A stretch of 64,000 nucleotides of DNA from Multivorans sp965116445 (GCA_965116445.1 OZ220688.1:4278001-4342000), one strand, 5' to 3'. Positions 48,606 to 57,663 are shown, numbered from the stretch's first letter. Notes: generated by a model not told the origin, from the letters alone. A program made the numbers and translations.

Positions 48606-51004
48606 AGCGTCTCGCTCTGGCCACCCGTGATGTCGAAAAAGGCGCCGACGCTCTTGAGCGTGACCAGCAGCCTGTACTGGGTGTCTGTGCGCAGGGTGGT
48701 GCGGAAGTTCGCGACCTCCAGGCGGAGTCCGAAACAGCAACCCTGGTAGTCCATGATGTGGCGCTGTATCTGCAGGAGTTTCTGCTCGATGTCGTAGCTC
48801 ACCATGCTGTTCAGGCGCAGCTTGCTCGGGATCAAGACCAGGCCGGCCGAGACTTGTGCGTGGTGGCGGCGCGTTCTGTCCAGTTCGGGGTTGCGACGCA
48901 CGGCCCAGCGAAGGCCGAGCGAGCTCGTGTCACCGACTCCTAGAGTCGCCGAGATCCCGGTCGACGAGAACTGGGAGAACAGGGTGTCGTAGAGCGCGTC
49001 GAAACGGATGCTTGTGCGGCGGGACGGATTGAACCGCAGCAGGGTGCCGATCGGGCCGTTCTGGCTGGTGAGGGAGCGGTCGAGCGAGCGCAGCAGCGGT
49101 TTCTCGCTGTCGAGCGACAGGTCGCGGAAGAACTCGACCGAGAGGATCTCGAAGGCGCCACCCTGTTCGGGGTTGGCTGGCTTGGCGAGCAGGCGGTTGA
49201 ACAGGCTGAAACGGGCGACGTTGCGTCCGCGCAGGTTGTCGACTTCGTCGAACAGCGGAATGCGAAGACGATCCTCGAAGTCATCGAAGTAGGCGTAGAC
49301 GGCACGCGGTTCGATCACATGCTTCATACGGGAGAAGCGCCCGCCTTCCCCGAGATCGAAGATGCGTGAGAACCCGGGGCCGACGATCTCGGCCTGGGCC
49401 GTGGGGACCAGCCGCATCAGGTCCTCGCCCCGGAAGTCCGTGTCCGTCATTGTGGCCTGACGTTCCTGGGCGGTCATCAGGCTGTCGCCGTACCAGGTCA
49501 GGTGGCCGCCGGCGGTGAGCGACAGGGACAGCCAGGTCGCCAGCGGTATGGGAACGCTGATCTCCGGTTCCAGATTGGCGCGCGCGTAGCGGCCCGTGCG
49601 TCGCGCCGAGCGGTTGGTGTCGAGATAGTGCAGCGAGCTCTTCACCTTGGCGTAAAGGGGGGATTCGCCCAGGCGCGTCGAGCGCAGCTTGTACTCGATC
49701 TCGGGCAACTGGCGCAGTTGGACCTCGCGCTCCGCCGTGATGAACGTCTTGCGCTGGTCTAGCTGAACGTTGAGCGACTGGTTGCCCCAGTTCCCGCTGA
49801 CGAAGGCGGTCGAGTAGAGCTGGCGCCGGCTGTTCCGGTCGACCCGGCGCTCGAAGTCGCGAAAGAAGTCGAAATCCGACACGTCCTCGACCCGGACCAC
49901 GCCGCGGAATCCACCCGGCAGGTCGTTCGACACGTGGTTCCAGCGCACCCTCCAGCGTTGCTCGCCCCGCTCCACGTCGTCGATCAAGTAGCCGTCGAAG
50001 GTGCCCTCGGTGGCCTCGGTCGGGTGGTACCGGAACTCTGTTCCGAAGCCCCAGAAGGACTCCTCGGAGAACGCGCTGTCAGCGCCGGCCGGAGCTCCCG
50101 CGTAGAGGTCGACGTTGAAGGTGGCGTCGTAGCTCCTGTTGATTGCCCAGAAGTAGCCGAGCCCGAGAGAGGGCCCCCGGCGGGTGGAAAAGCCGGGCTT
50201 CGGCATCAGGAAGCCGCTGACGCGGGAGCTCTTTACCGGCCACAGCATGTAGGGCATGTAGACGACCGGCGCGTTCTTGACGCGGAAGGACGCGCCGCGG
50301 GTCTTGGCGTAGCCGCTCGCGTTCACGTCGACCTTCCTGGCGCGGAAGCTCCAGTCCGGAACCTTGCCGTCCGTCGCCTCGCAGGCGGTGAACTGGGCGT
50401 CGAGGATCGTGAAGCGCTCGTCGCTGAGTTTGTGCACCGCACTGCCGGTGAAGAAGTAGTCGGTGCCCAGGTTGCCCTCGACGTCGAAGACCGAGGCCGT
50501 TTCCGTCCTTGGGTCGAGTTCGAGGCGAGACCCCCTGAGGACTTCGTTGCCGCGCATGAGAACGACGGATCCCTCGGCCCGGATCTGTTCGGTTTCCTCG
50601 TTGTAGAAGAGGTCGTCGCCCCAGGCCCGGTAGTCGCGAAAGCGGACCGAGAATCCTCCCGACAGGGTGTGTTCGCCCGGCTCGTCGATTGGCCCCTGCA
50701 TGTCGCCGGCCCAGCCGGTGAGTTGGCCGCCCCCGGCCTCGTCCTCGATGCGGAAGGAGAATGTACTGGCGCCGGGAGGTTTCGGTGGGCCGGGGTCGGG
50801 TGGCTCTTCGGGGACCGCCGCTTCAGCGATTGGTTCCTCTTGTTCTTCGCCGCCCGTCTCAGCCGCCGGATCCTCGACCGGCTGAACATCGGCCGCCTGC
50901 TCCTGGGCCGGAGGCGGTACCTGCTCCTGGGCCGACGCCGGGGCGATCAGGGAGAACCCCAGCGCCAGTGCGACGGTCAGACGTGCGAAGTCAGCGATAG
51001 ACAT
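48602..51004 (-). CDS. lptD: LPS-assembly outer-membrane protein LptD
   Basis: 800 residues. Signal peptide (ALGFSLIAPASAQ), an acidic Pro/Glu-rich spacer (27-80), a jellyroll OstA/LptA-like domain (about 90-235, FRDYRAWGDDLFYNEETEQIRAEGSVVLMRGNEVLRGSRLELD in overview) and a C-terminal beta-barrel rich in aromatic strands. APVVYMPYMLWPVK and SGFLMPKPGFSTRRGPSLGLGYFWAINRSYDAT are family-typical. It delivers LPS to the cell surface, so this organism makes LPS. Only three Cys are seen, so the classical disulphide arrangement may differ. Its start overlaps a RelE-type toxin gene by 14 nt. Confidence 0.9.
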   Translation of the reverse strand: MSIADFARLTVALALGFSLIAPASAQEQVPPPAQEQAADVQPVEDPAAETGGEEQEEPIAEAAVPEEPPDPGPPKPPGASTFSFRIEDEAGGGQLTGWAGDMQGPIDEPGEHTLSGGFSVRFRDYRAWGDDLFYNEETEQIRAEGSVVLMRGNEVLRGSRLELDPRTETASVFDVEGNLGTDYFFTGSAVHKLSDERFTILDAQFTACEATDGKVPDWSFRARKVDVNASGYAKTRGASFRVKNAPVVYMPYMLWPVKSSRVSGFLMPKPGFSTRRGPSLGLGYFWAINRSYDATFNVDLYAGAPAGADSAFSEESFWGFGTEFRYHPTEATEGTFDGYLIDDVERGEQRWRVRWNHVSNDLPGGFRGVVRVEDVSDFDFFRDFERRVDRNSRRQLYSTAFVSGNWGNQSLNVQLDQRKTFITAEREVQLRQLPEIEYKLRSTRLGESPLYAKVKSSLHYLDTNRSARRTGRYARANLEPEISVPIPLATWLSLSLTAGGHLTWYGDSLMTAQERQATMTDTDFRGEDLMRLVPTAQAEIVGPGFSRIFDLGEGGRFSRMKHVIEPRAVYAYFDDFEDRLRIPLFDEVDNLRGRNVARFSLFNRLLAKPANPEQGGAFEILSVEFFRDLSLDSEKPLLRSLDRSLTSQNGPIGTLLRFNPSRRTSIRFDALYDTLFSQFSSTGISATLGVGDTSSLGLRWAVRRNPELDRTRRHHAQVSAGLVLIPSKLRLNSMVSYDIEQKLLQIQRHIMDYQGCCFGLRLEVANFRTTLRTDTQYRLLVTLKSVGAFFDITGGQSETL

Positions 51005-51251
51005 TGCGGCGATGGCCCACCTTCAGGATTACGACGACTACGGTGTTGTCGGAGACGCTGTACAGCAACCGGTAGCGACCGACCCGGATCCGGTACACAT
51101 CCTCGTAGCCCTGGAGTTTCCTGCAGCCACGTGGCCTGGGATCCTGCGCCAAGCCCATCATCGCCGTCGCGACACGTTGCCGGGTGGCTCGTTCCAGTCG
51201 GGCGAGTTGCCGTTCCGCGGTGCGGCTGATCTGGACTTCATGGATCGCCAT
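50991..51251 (-). CDS. RelE/ParE-family toxin
   Basis: 86 residues: HEVQISRTAERQLARLERATRQRVATAMMGLAQDPRPRGCRKLQGYEDVYRIRVGRYRLLYSVSDN in outline is the RelE fold, with R-x-x-x-Y-R-I-R-V-G-x-Y-R (EDVYRIRVGRYRLLYSV) as its conserved strand. RelE toxins cut mRNA on the ribosome; ParE toxins hit gyrase. The start overlaps the antitoxin stop by 14 nt and the end overlaps lptD by 14 nt, so the three are probably translated from one message. Confidence 0.88.
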   Translation of the reverse strand: MAIHEVQISRTAERQLARLERATRQRVATAMMGLAQDPRPRGCRKLQGYEDVYRIRVGRYRLLYSVSDNTVVVVILKVGHRRNVYR

Positions 51252-51462
51252 CGAGCCCCAGTGCGGCGAGCGCCTCGGTGAGGGGGCGCGTGGGCTCGTG
51301 GCGGATCCGTTTGAGGTCGTCGATGTCCTCCAGTTCTTCCAGGCGGTCGATCAGGGCCTCCTGGATGAAGTGGTTCATGACGATGCCATTCGAGCGGCAG
51401 TAGCTTTCGACGGCGCGCTTGAGAACGGGATCGATGCGGGCGTTGATCTGGACCGTCTCCAT
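51238..51462 (-). CDS. Ribbon-helix-helix-type antitoxin
   Basis: 74 residues from the ATG at 51462 (77 if ATG 51471). METVQINARIDPVLKRAVESYCRSNGIVMNHFIQEALIDRLEELEDIDDL: a strand with INARID followed by two helices, the RHH DNA-binding fold, then a basic and acidic C-terminus that would wrap the toxin. It should repress the operon as a dimer and block the RelE-like partner. A 12-bp palindrome immediately upstream is the likely operator. Confidence 0.83.
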   Translation of the reverse strand: METVQINARIDPVLKRAVESYCRSNGIVMNHFIQEALIDRLEELEDIDDLKRIRHEPTRPLTEALAALGLDGDP

Positions 51463-51473
51463 GCCCGGCATGC

Positions 51474-51485
51474 TAGCAATTGCTA
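51474..51485. promoter_or_regulatory. Palindromic operator of the toxin-antitoxin operon
   Basis: TAGCAATTGCTA is a perfect 12-bp palindrome 11 bp upstream of the antitoxin ATG at 51462 and 2 bp from the alternative ATG. It stands out as AT-rich in this GC-rich DNA. RHH antitoxins bind such palindromes. It lies within 75 bp of the divergent ruvX start and could influence both. Confidence 0.6.
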
Positions 51486-51555
51486 TGCCGGTGGGCCATG
51501 TCGGTCGGAGGGGCAGTTGACAGGCCCTGGCGCGGCGCTTCAGAGTGAGGTTGTT

Positions 51556-51969
51556 GTGCGCTTCCTGGGCATCGACATCGGCGAGAAGCGTGTCGGTGTG
51601 GCCGAAGGGGACTCCCGGGTCGGCATTGCGGTGCCGCACTCGACGCTGCGGCGCACCAGCGACCGGCAGTTGATCGCGGAAATCAAGGCGTTGGCCCTCG
51701 AGTCGGGCACGGATGTGCTGGTGGTCGGTGAGCCCCGACGCCTGGACGGCTCCGTGGGCCCCGCGGCAGAGAGGGCGCGGGCGTTTGCCCGCAAGCTGGG
51801 CAAGGCCTGCGCACTGCCGGTACGGACGGTAAACGAAGCGCTCACCTCGGTCGAGGCCAAGCGCCGGCTTCGGGCGGCGGGTGTCGACCCACGCAAGCAT
51901 CCGGAACGGATCGATGCCACGGCCGCGCAGATCCTCCTGCAGGAGGAGATGGATCGGGAGCGCGGATGA
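51556..51969 (+). CDS. ruvX: RuvX/YqgF-family Holliday junction resolvase-like nuclease
   Basis: 137 residues, GTG start chosen at VRFLGIDIG. Family motifs: FLGIDIGEKRVGVAEGD (first Asp), VVGEPRRLDGSVGPAAERARAFARKLG, PVRTVNEALTSVEAKRRL and IDATAAQILLQ (last Asp). The RNase H-like fold acts in 16S rRNA 5' end processing and possibly DNA junctions. It overlaps mltG by 4 nt. Longer in-frame starts upstream overlap the toxin-antitoxin genes and lack conservation. Confidence 0.88.
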   Translation: MRFLGIDIGEKRVGVAEGDSRVGIAVPHSTLRRTSDRQLIAEIKALALESGTDVLVVGEPRRLDGSVGPAAERARAFARKLGKACALPVRTVNEALTSVEAKRRLRAAGVDPRKHPERIDATAAQILLQEEMDRERG

Positions 51970-53033
51970 CGTCCAACCGCCCGAAGCGCCGCCGGCGTCT
52001 GCTCCTGTGGTCGGTTGCGGTGGTAGTCGCTGCGTTCATCGTGCTGGGCGTGACCGCGGCCGGCCTGGTCGCCTGGGTGGAGCGGGAACTCGAGCGGCCG
52101 CGGGGAACGGAAACCATCGAGCTCACGATCGAGCGCGGCGCGCCCATGACTTCGATCCTTGAGCAGTTGGAGGCGGCCGGTGTGATCGGCGATCCGCTGA
52201 GGGCCCGGTTCCACCTCGACTACCGGCGGCGCGGCGAGACGCTGCAGGCCGGCGAGTACCGGTTCGAGCAGCCGATGAGCACGGTCGACGCCCTCGATCG
52301 CGTGATCCGCGGCGAGGTCGTGACCTGGCCGGTCACCGTGGTGGAGGGCCTGACCCTGCGTGAGACGGCCGAGCGGCTGGCGTCCGGAGGCTTCGGCGAG
52401 CTCGACGCGTTTCTCGCCGCGATGGCTTCGCCGGCGCTGATCGCCGACCTCGACCCGGCCGCTGAATCCCTTGAGGGTTACCTCTTCCCCGACACCTACG
52501 CGTTTCCGCGAGGTACCGGCGAAGCCGACATCGTGGCGGCCATGGCCAGCAATTTCCGCCGCCGCGTCGAGGAGCATCTGGACGCCGCGAGCGGCCAGGG
52601 CCTCGACCTGCGGTCCCTCGTCACCCTGGCGAGCATCGTAGAGAAAGAGGCGGGCGCGATCGAGGAACGCCCCCTCGTGGCGGCTGTCTTCCACAACCGG
52701 CTTGCCCGCGGAATCGGCCTTTATGCCGACCCGACGATCATCTACGCCCTGAAGATGGCCGGCACCTGGGACGGCAACCTGCGTCGGCGCGACCTGGAGC
52801 TCGATTCGTCCTACAACACGTACGTCCACCCCGGCCTCCCGCCGGGTCCGATCTGCTCGCCGGGCGAGCACAGCCTGCGCGCCGCGGCACGGCCCGCCGA
52901 CGTCTCCTACCTGTACTTCGTCAGCCGCAACGACGGCACCCACGTCTTCGCCGAGACACTCGCCGAGCACAATCGCAACGTCGCCCGGTGGCAGGTCCGC
53001 TACTGGCGCGAGCGGCGGGCTTCGCAGCGCTAA
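51966..53033 (+). CDS. mltG: Endolytic murein transglycosylase MltG
   Basis: 355 residues. One N-terminal membrane span (about 11-36), a LysM-like region (ELTIERGAPMTSILEQLEAAGVI) and the YceG core: ESLEGYLFPDTYAFPRGT, LASIVEKEAG (catalytic Glu226), VAAVFHNRLARGIGLYADPTIIYAL, SSYNTYVHPGLPPGPICSPG and YLYFVSRNDGTHVFAETLAEHN. It cuts nascent glycan strands. ATG at 51966 overlaps the ruvX stop. Confidence 0.93.
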   Translation: MTSNRPKRRRRLLLWSVAVVVAAFIVLGVTAAGLVAWVERELERPRGTETIELTIERGAPMTSILEQLEAAGVIGDPLRARFHLDYRRRGETLQAGEYRFEQPMSTVDALDRVIRGEVVTWPVTVVEGLTLRETAERLASGGFGELDAFLAAMASPALIADLDPAAESLEGYLFPDTYAFPRGTGEADIVAAMASNFRRRVEEHLDAASGQGLDLRSLVTLASIVEKEAGAIEERPLVAAVFHNRLARGIGLYADPTIIYALKMAGTWDGNLRRRDLELDSSYNTYVHPGLPPGPICSPGEHSLRAAARPADVSYLYFVSRNDGTHVFAETLAEHNRNVARWQVRYWRERRASQR

Positions 53034-53072
53034 CTTGGGCGGGGCGCAGTCGCCCGGAGTTCGGGCGTCGCG

Positions 53073-53954
53073 TCACGCTGCTCGTCGGGCGCTGTGCGCA
53101 CTTGCTGCCTCTCGGGCTCGATACGCTTGGCCGGATAGCTCACGTAGGTGCGCCCCGAGCCGTTCGTCAATCGTGGCGGCCGTCTGGGGCATCCCCGCCC
53201 GGAAGAGAGAGAAGAGAGAACGAATAGGCGTGTTCATCTGGCGGTCGGCGATTCTCTGCTCAGACAACAGAGCAAGCACGCTGGCGACCCGGGGCAGCCG
53301 GCCCGGAATCCAGGCGAGGCACTCAAGCGCCCACAGCGGGTCGGTGCGCGGGCAGTCTTGCCGTATCTCGTCGCGGCCGATTGGCTTCAGGAACTCGAAC
53401 ACGGCGGGATCGTCGGTTGCGAGATCCTCCTCCAGGAGATCGAGAAACGTATCGGGCGCCGCCTCTGCGTACCCCCGGAGATCGCTCTTGTGGGACAGGA
53501 GCGTCTCCAGTGTGAGCGGTGCCAGGAGGCGCTGCACCAACATCGCAACTTTCTGTTCGTTGTCGCTGCCCAGTCGATGATCGATTAGTCGGTCGCCGTA
53601 CTCGGCCAGCAGGATCAGGGTGTCTCCGATGCCGTTCCGAAGAGCTTCCGAGTGCTTCCGGACCTTGTGATGCACCGCGGCCATCCAGCGGTCTTCGGGC
53701 GGCAGGTCAAGGGCCGGGTGGCGCTCGGCGAGGACGCTCTCGGCAACGGCGAAGAAGCCGTCCAGGTTGTTCTGCGTAACGGCCGAAGCAACCGAGAACA
53801 GGGCGTCGATCCGGGAGCACACGCCACGGTACTGGCCGATCGACCAGACGGGTGCATCCTCCACGTTCTGCAGTCGGACAACTGCCCCTTCGACTTCCTC
53901 GTACGCCGTTCCCGACGACCGCCCGATCCAGTACGTCAACCCGGCACAATCCAT
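53073..53954 (-). pseudogene. Internal remnant of a large uncharacterised protein
   Basis: 293 codons that I cannot assign to a named domain. The text is a helix-rich protein (VRLQNVEDAPVWSIGQYRGV, APDTFLDLLEEDLATDDPAVFEFLKP, PLWALECLAWIPGRLPRVASVLALL) and resembles, from memory, the middle of proteins over 1,000 residues long; I cannot verify that. The start is preceded by an in-frame TAG 12 nt upstream and lacks a signal or typical N-terminus; the last 30 residues turn low-complexity (RAREAASAHSARRAA). It is convergent with mltG, 39 bp away. I infer a gene broken at both ends, possibly from an accessory or defence locus. Confidence 0.4.
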
Positions 53955-53981
53955 GCATCCACCCGGCTAAGCTCATGCCCC

Positions 53982-54392
53982 ATGCACCTGCCTACCCTGA
54001 ACGCGATCCTGAACGCCACCGCGGCATTGCTGCTCGTCATCGGCTACGTCCAGATCCGGCGGGGTCGCCGCGAGCGGCACAAGAAGTTCATGCTGTCGGC
54101 GCTGGGGTGCTCGGCGGCGTTCCTCGTCTCCTATCTCTACTACCACTACCAGGTCGGTTCGGTTCACTTCGAGGGCGAGGGGACCGTGCGGACTGTCTAT
54201 CTGGGCATACTCCTGACGCACACGGTGCTCGCGGCCGCGGTGCCGCCGCTGGCGATCATCACGGTCGTTCTCGGCCTTCGGGGCCGGTATGACCGGCACA
54301 GGAAGATTGCCCGGTTCACGCTGCCGATCTGGCTCTACGTGTCCGTGACCGGGGTCGTCGTCTACTGGATGCTGTACCGGATGTCATGGTGA
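53982..54392 (+). CDS. DUF420 membrane protein
   Basis: 136 residues from the ATG at 53982; four membrane spans and conserved polar residues (NAILNATAALLLVIGYVQIRRGRRERHKKFML, SYLYYHYQVGSVHF, YLGILLTHTVLAAAVPPLAIIT, RHRKIARFTLPIWLYVSVTGVVVYWMLY). This is the DUF420/YozB pattern; members often lie near cytochrome oxidase genes, and histidines in the helices suggest heme or metal contact. No such genes are seen here. Function unknown. Confidence 0.8.
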   Translation: MHLPTLNAILNATAALLLVIGYVQIRRGRRERHKKFMLSALGCSAAFLVSYLYYHYQVGSVHFEGEGTVRTVYLGILLTHTVLAAAVPPLAIITVVLGLRGRYDRHRKIARFTLPIWLYVSVTGVVVYWMLYRMSW

Positions 54393-56929
54393 GACGGGAA
54401 GGGATCGGATCGCGGCTCCGCGGTCTGCTCCTGGTAGCCGCCTGCGTCGTACCGGCGACGGCGGCCGCCCAGGAGCCGGCCTGGCGGCTCTCAGCCTGGA
54501 GCGACGAGGAGCGGGAGTTCTTTCTCGACGGACCCCAGTACTTGCTGGCGCCGGCCGAGCTGGCGCGGGTCCAGAACCTCAACGCCGCGGCCCGCCGCGA
54601 GTACATCGAGACGTTTCTGGGCCGCGACCTGATAGCCGAGGGCATCGAGCAACGCCGCCGGCGGGTCCGGCAGGTGGGTGCCCCGTTCTTCGATGTCCGG
54701 GCGCAGTTGCTGTTTCTGCACGGAGAGCCGGACGACGTCGAGCACGTCGACTGCGACCAGACCTTCCGGCCGCTTGAGATCTGGCGCTACGGGCCTGAGG
54801 AGGGCGAGCACGAGAACCTGGTTCTCTTCCAGCCGAAGCCGAACGAGGCGTTCCAGCTCTGGTTGCCCGAGCTCACGAAACGGACCCTCTACATGCCCGA
54901 GATGGAGTACTGGCTCGAGCAGTACGAGGAGCTTCGCGGCCTCATCAGAGCCCGCCGTTTCGACCTGCAGGTCTGCGAGGAAGCGCGGCGCGTCGACCGG
55001 GTCACGGGTATTCACGGCCTGTTCGACTTCCGGCGTCAGCGGCCCACCACGACCAGCGTGCGTGCCTGGTTGACGCCGCCGCAGGATCTCGACGCCTGGG
55101 CCGTGGCGGCCGCGGCCGACCAGGTGCCGGCTCCGCCCACCCTGGAACTCGAGGACCCGATCGTCACCTTCCCGGCGCGGAACGGCCAGCGGATCCTGAC
55201 CCGGATCCTCCTGTCGCTGCCGCCGGGAGCGGCGTTCGAGCCCTTCGTGGATGACACGGGCGGAGAGCAGGTCCGGATCAACGTGCAAGGCGTCATCGAG
55301 CAACCGGGCCGGATCTTCGACGGTTTCCAGGTGCGCTTCCTTTCCGCCACGCCGCCGGCGGACCGGTCGCTGGCGCTGCCGGTGGAGCATCTGCTTCGCC
55401 CGGGCTCGGTCGTCCTGGTGCGTTTCCTGGTGCGGGACGAGATCAGCGGCGCCGTGGCGTACGGGGCGGTGCCGGTCGATGTGCCGTACGCGCCGCAGAC
55501 GGAGCCGGCGAGTGCCGAAGAGCGCCGGCGCCTCATCCTGGCCGCGGAGCAGTTGGTGGCCGACCTGCCGGAGACCGCGCTGGCTGCCGAAAGCAGCCTG
55601 GTGCTGGTGCCGCCCGAAAGCGACGTCGTGCTCGGGTTGTGGCGGGCCGAGACGCTGGTGTCCGGGCGCGAGATCGTCGCGATGCGGTTCTACGTTGACG
55701 GTGTGCTCCAGATCACCCGCCGCCGGCCGCCGTTCAGCGCCGAGGTGCGGCTGGCGAAGTACCCGGCCGAACAGGTGGTGCGGGTCGAGGGGCTCGACGA
55801 GAACGGCGAGGTCGTCGGTGCGGACGAGATCGTCCTGAACCAGCAACGCGGCGAGTTGCGGGTGGCGATCAGCGAACCGCGTCGGGGCATTCGTGTGGCG
55901 GGCAAGGTGGAAGCCGTCGCCAACGTCGTTGTGCCCGAGGAGCGCATTGTCCAGGAGGTCGAGTTCCGGGTCGGCGAAGAGGTGCCGACCGTGCTGCGCA
56001 GGCCCCCGTGGCGCGCCGAGATCGAAGTGCCGGCAGCCGGCGCTCAGGAGCTCGTCTATCTCACCGTCGCCGCCACGCTGGACGACGGCAGCCGCGCGGA
56101 GGACGTGCGGTTCCTCAACGCGCCCGAGTTCACCGATTCGGTCGAAGTCGACCTGGTCGAGCTCTACACGACGGTGGTCGACAATGCGAACCGGCCGGTG
56201 ACGAGCCTCGCCGAGAGCGACTTCACCGTGATCGAAGACGGGCGGCGGCAAGAGCTCGCGAAGTTCGAGCTGGTCGAGGACCTGCCGCTGACCCTGGGCG
56301 TGGTGATCGACACCTCGGGATCGATGGAAACGTCCCTCGGCGAGGCGCGGCGGACGGCGTCGCAGTTCCTGGCCAACCTGATCACGCCGAAGGACCGTTC
56401 CTTCGCGGTCGCCTTCGCGTCTCGTCCGGCCCTGCTGATCGGCCGGACCTCTGATGTCAGCGCGGTCGCGGCTTCGATCGAGAGATTGCGGGCCGTCGGC
56501 AACACTGCGCTCCACGATGCGCTGATCACGAGCCTCTACTACTTTCGCGGCGTACGGGGCCGGCGCGCCCTGGTCCTGCTCTCCGACGGCGAAGACACGT
56601 CGAGCACAGTCGAGTTCAAGGATGTCGAGGAGTACGCGCGCCGATCGTCCGTCGCGATCTACACGATCGGGCTCGGCGTCGGCCGCACCCAGATGATCCT
56701 GCGCAACAAGCTGAACGACCTGGCCAAGGTCACGGGCGGCCGGTCGTTCTTCATCTCCAAGGCCGAGGATCTGGCGCCGGTGTACGACGAGATCGAGCGC
56801 GAGCTGCGGTCGCAGTACCTGCTGGCCTACAACTCGAACCGGACCGGGGGCGGCGACGAGTACCGTCAGGTCGAGGTGAAGGTCAAGGGCCGGTTCAAGG
56901 CGCGGACCGTCAGCGGCTACTACCCATGA
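54386..56929 (+). CDS. GWxTD and von Willebrand factor A domain protein (acidobacterial type)
   Basis: 847 residues with signal peptide (LLLVAACVVPATAAAQ). Residues 30-190 resemble the GWxTD domain (FFLDGPQYLLAPAELARVQNLNAAARREYIETFLGRD, FFDVRAQLLFLHGEPDDVEHVDCD). A long beta-rich middle follows. The C-terminal third is a VWFA domain of the acidobacterial family: DFTVIEDGRRQELAKFE, then the MIDAS VVIDTSGSMETS (Asp642-x-Ser-x-Ser), LSDGEDTSS and LRSQYLLAYNSNR. It is exported and probably binds a protein partner through a metal ion. Domain pairing supports the Acidobacteriota assignment. It overlaps genes on both sides by 4-7 nt. Confidence 0.83.
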   Translation: MVRREGIGSRLRGLLLVAACVVPATAAAQEPAWRLSAWSDEEREFFLDGPQYLLAPAELARVQNLNAAARREYIETFLGRDLIAEGIEQRRRRVRQVGAPFFDVRAQLLFLHGEPDDVEHVDCDQTFRPLEIWRYGPEEGEHENLVLFQPKPNEAFQLWLPELTKRTLYMPEMEYWLEQYEELRGLIRARRFDLQVCEEARRVDRVTGIHGLFDFRRQRPTTTSVRAWLTPPQDLDAWAVAAAADQVPAPPTLELEDPIVTFPARNGQRILTRILLSLPPGAAFEPFVDDTGGEQVRINVQGVIEQPGRIFDGFQVRFLSATPPADRSLALPVEHLLRPGSVVLVRFLVRDEISGAVAYGAVPVDVPYAPQTEPASAEERRRLILAAEQLVADLPETALAAESSLVLVPPESDVVLGLWRAETLVSGREIVAMRFYVDGVLQITRRRPPFSAEVRLAKYPAEQVVRVEGLDENGEVVGADEIVLNQQRGELRVAISEPRRGIRVAGKVEAVANVVVPEERIVQEVEFRVGEEVPTVLRRPPWRAEIEVPAAGAQELVYLTVAATLDDGSRAEDVRFLNAPEFTDSVEVDLVELYTTVVDNANRPVTSLAESDFTVIEDGRRQELAKFELVEDLPLTLGVVIDTSGSMETSLGEARRTASQFLANLITPKDRSFAVAFASRPALLIGRTSDVSAVAASIERLRAVGNTALHDALITSLYYFRGVRGRRALVLLSDGEDTSSTVEFKDVEEYARRSSVAIYTIGLGVGRTQMILRNKLNDLAKVTGGRSFFISKAEDLAPVYDEIERELRSQYLLAYNSNRTGGGDEYRQVEVKVKGRFKARTVSGYYP

Positions 56930-57663
56930 CGCGCTCGGTGCTGCCGGCGGCATCGACCGCGGCGGCGGCCGAGGAGGTGACCGAGATAGCCCGGCTGCCG
57001 GTGCCGCCGCCGGCGGTGCTGGTGTTGCTTCCTCTGCTGTTCCTGGCCGCGCCAGTGGCCGCTCAGGACGAACCGGGTGCCCGCGTGGTGTCCTTCGAGC
57101 GCCTCAACCGGGTCTACGAGCGCCTGATCGACGACCTGATTCCGGTGAGCATCGGCCCCGCCGAGGTCATGCTGCGTTCGCCCGAGCACTCCCTGACCGT
57201 GACCCGTCACTCGGCGACGCTGCGTCCCCTTGAGGGCGGCGTGTTCGATGTCGCCCTCGAACTGGAGATCGCCGGTTCGGGCCGCATCGACGCGGACGTC
57301 ACCATCGGCAGCCTGGAGAGCCGGTTGAGCCAGGAACTGACCGTGCCGCGACAGACCCTCTTCCTGGAGGGCGCGATCACGGTGCGGCGAACGAAGGAGG
57401 GCTACTGGATCACCACGGAGCGCATGCCGGAAGCGGCTCAGGTGAGGATCGAGAGCGAGTTGGGCACGCAGCTCTTCACCGTCTGCCGGCAGATGGCGCT
57501 GGTTCTGGTCAGCCTGGACTGCGACGCGATCGAGAGGGCCGTGACCCTGATCCGGGCACCGCTTCCGGAGGCGGGCGGCGAGTACCTGATCGGGCTGGAG
57601 GACGCGACGGAAGCGGAGCGCGAGGACTTCGATCGTTTTCTGGCCGAAAACCCGAGCCGCTGA
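56926..57663 (+). CDS. Exported protein of unknown function
   Basis: 245 residues overlapping the VWFA gene by 4 nt. A long N-region precedes a signal (PPAVLVLLPLLFLAAPVAAQDEP); a later start near 57014 could be the true one. The mature part has beta-rich text (VMLRSPEHSLTVTRHSATLRPLEGGVFDVALELEIAG) and FLEGAITVRRTKEGYWITTERMPEAAQVRIES. I do not recognise it. Coupling suggests that it works with the VWFA protein. Confidence 0.7.
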   Translation: MTRSVLPAASTAAAAEEVTEIARLPVPPPAVLVLLPLLFLAAPVAAQDEPGARVVSFERLNRVYERLIDDLIPVSIGPAEVMLRSPEHSLTVTRHSATLRPLEGGVFDVALELEIAGSGRIDADVTIGSLESRLSQELTVPRQTLFLEGAITVRRTKEGYWITTERMPEAAQVRIESELGTQLFTVCRQMALVLVSLDCDAIERAVTLIRAPLPEAGGEYLIGLEDATEAEREDFDRFLAENPSR

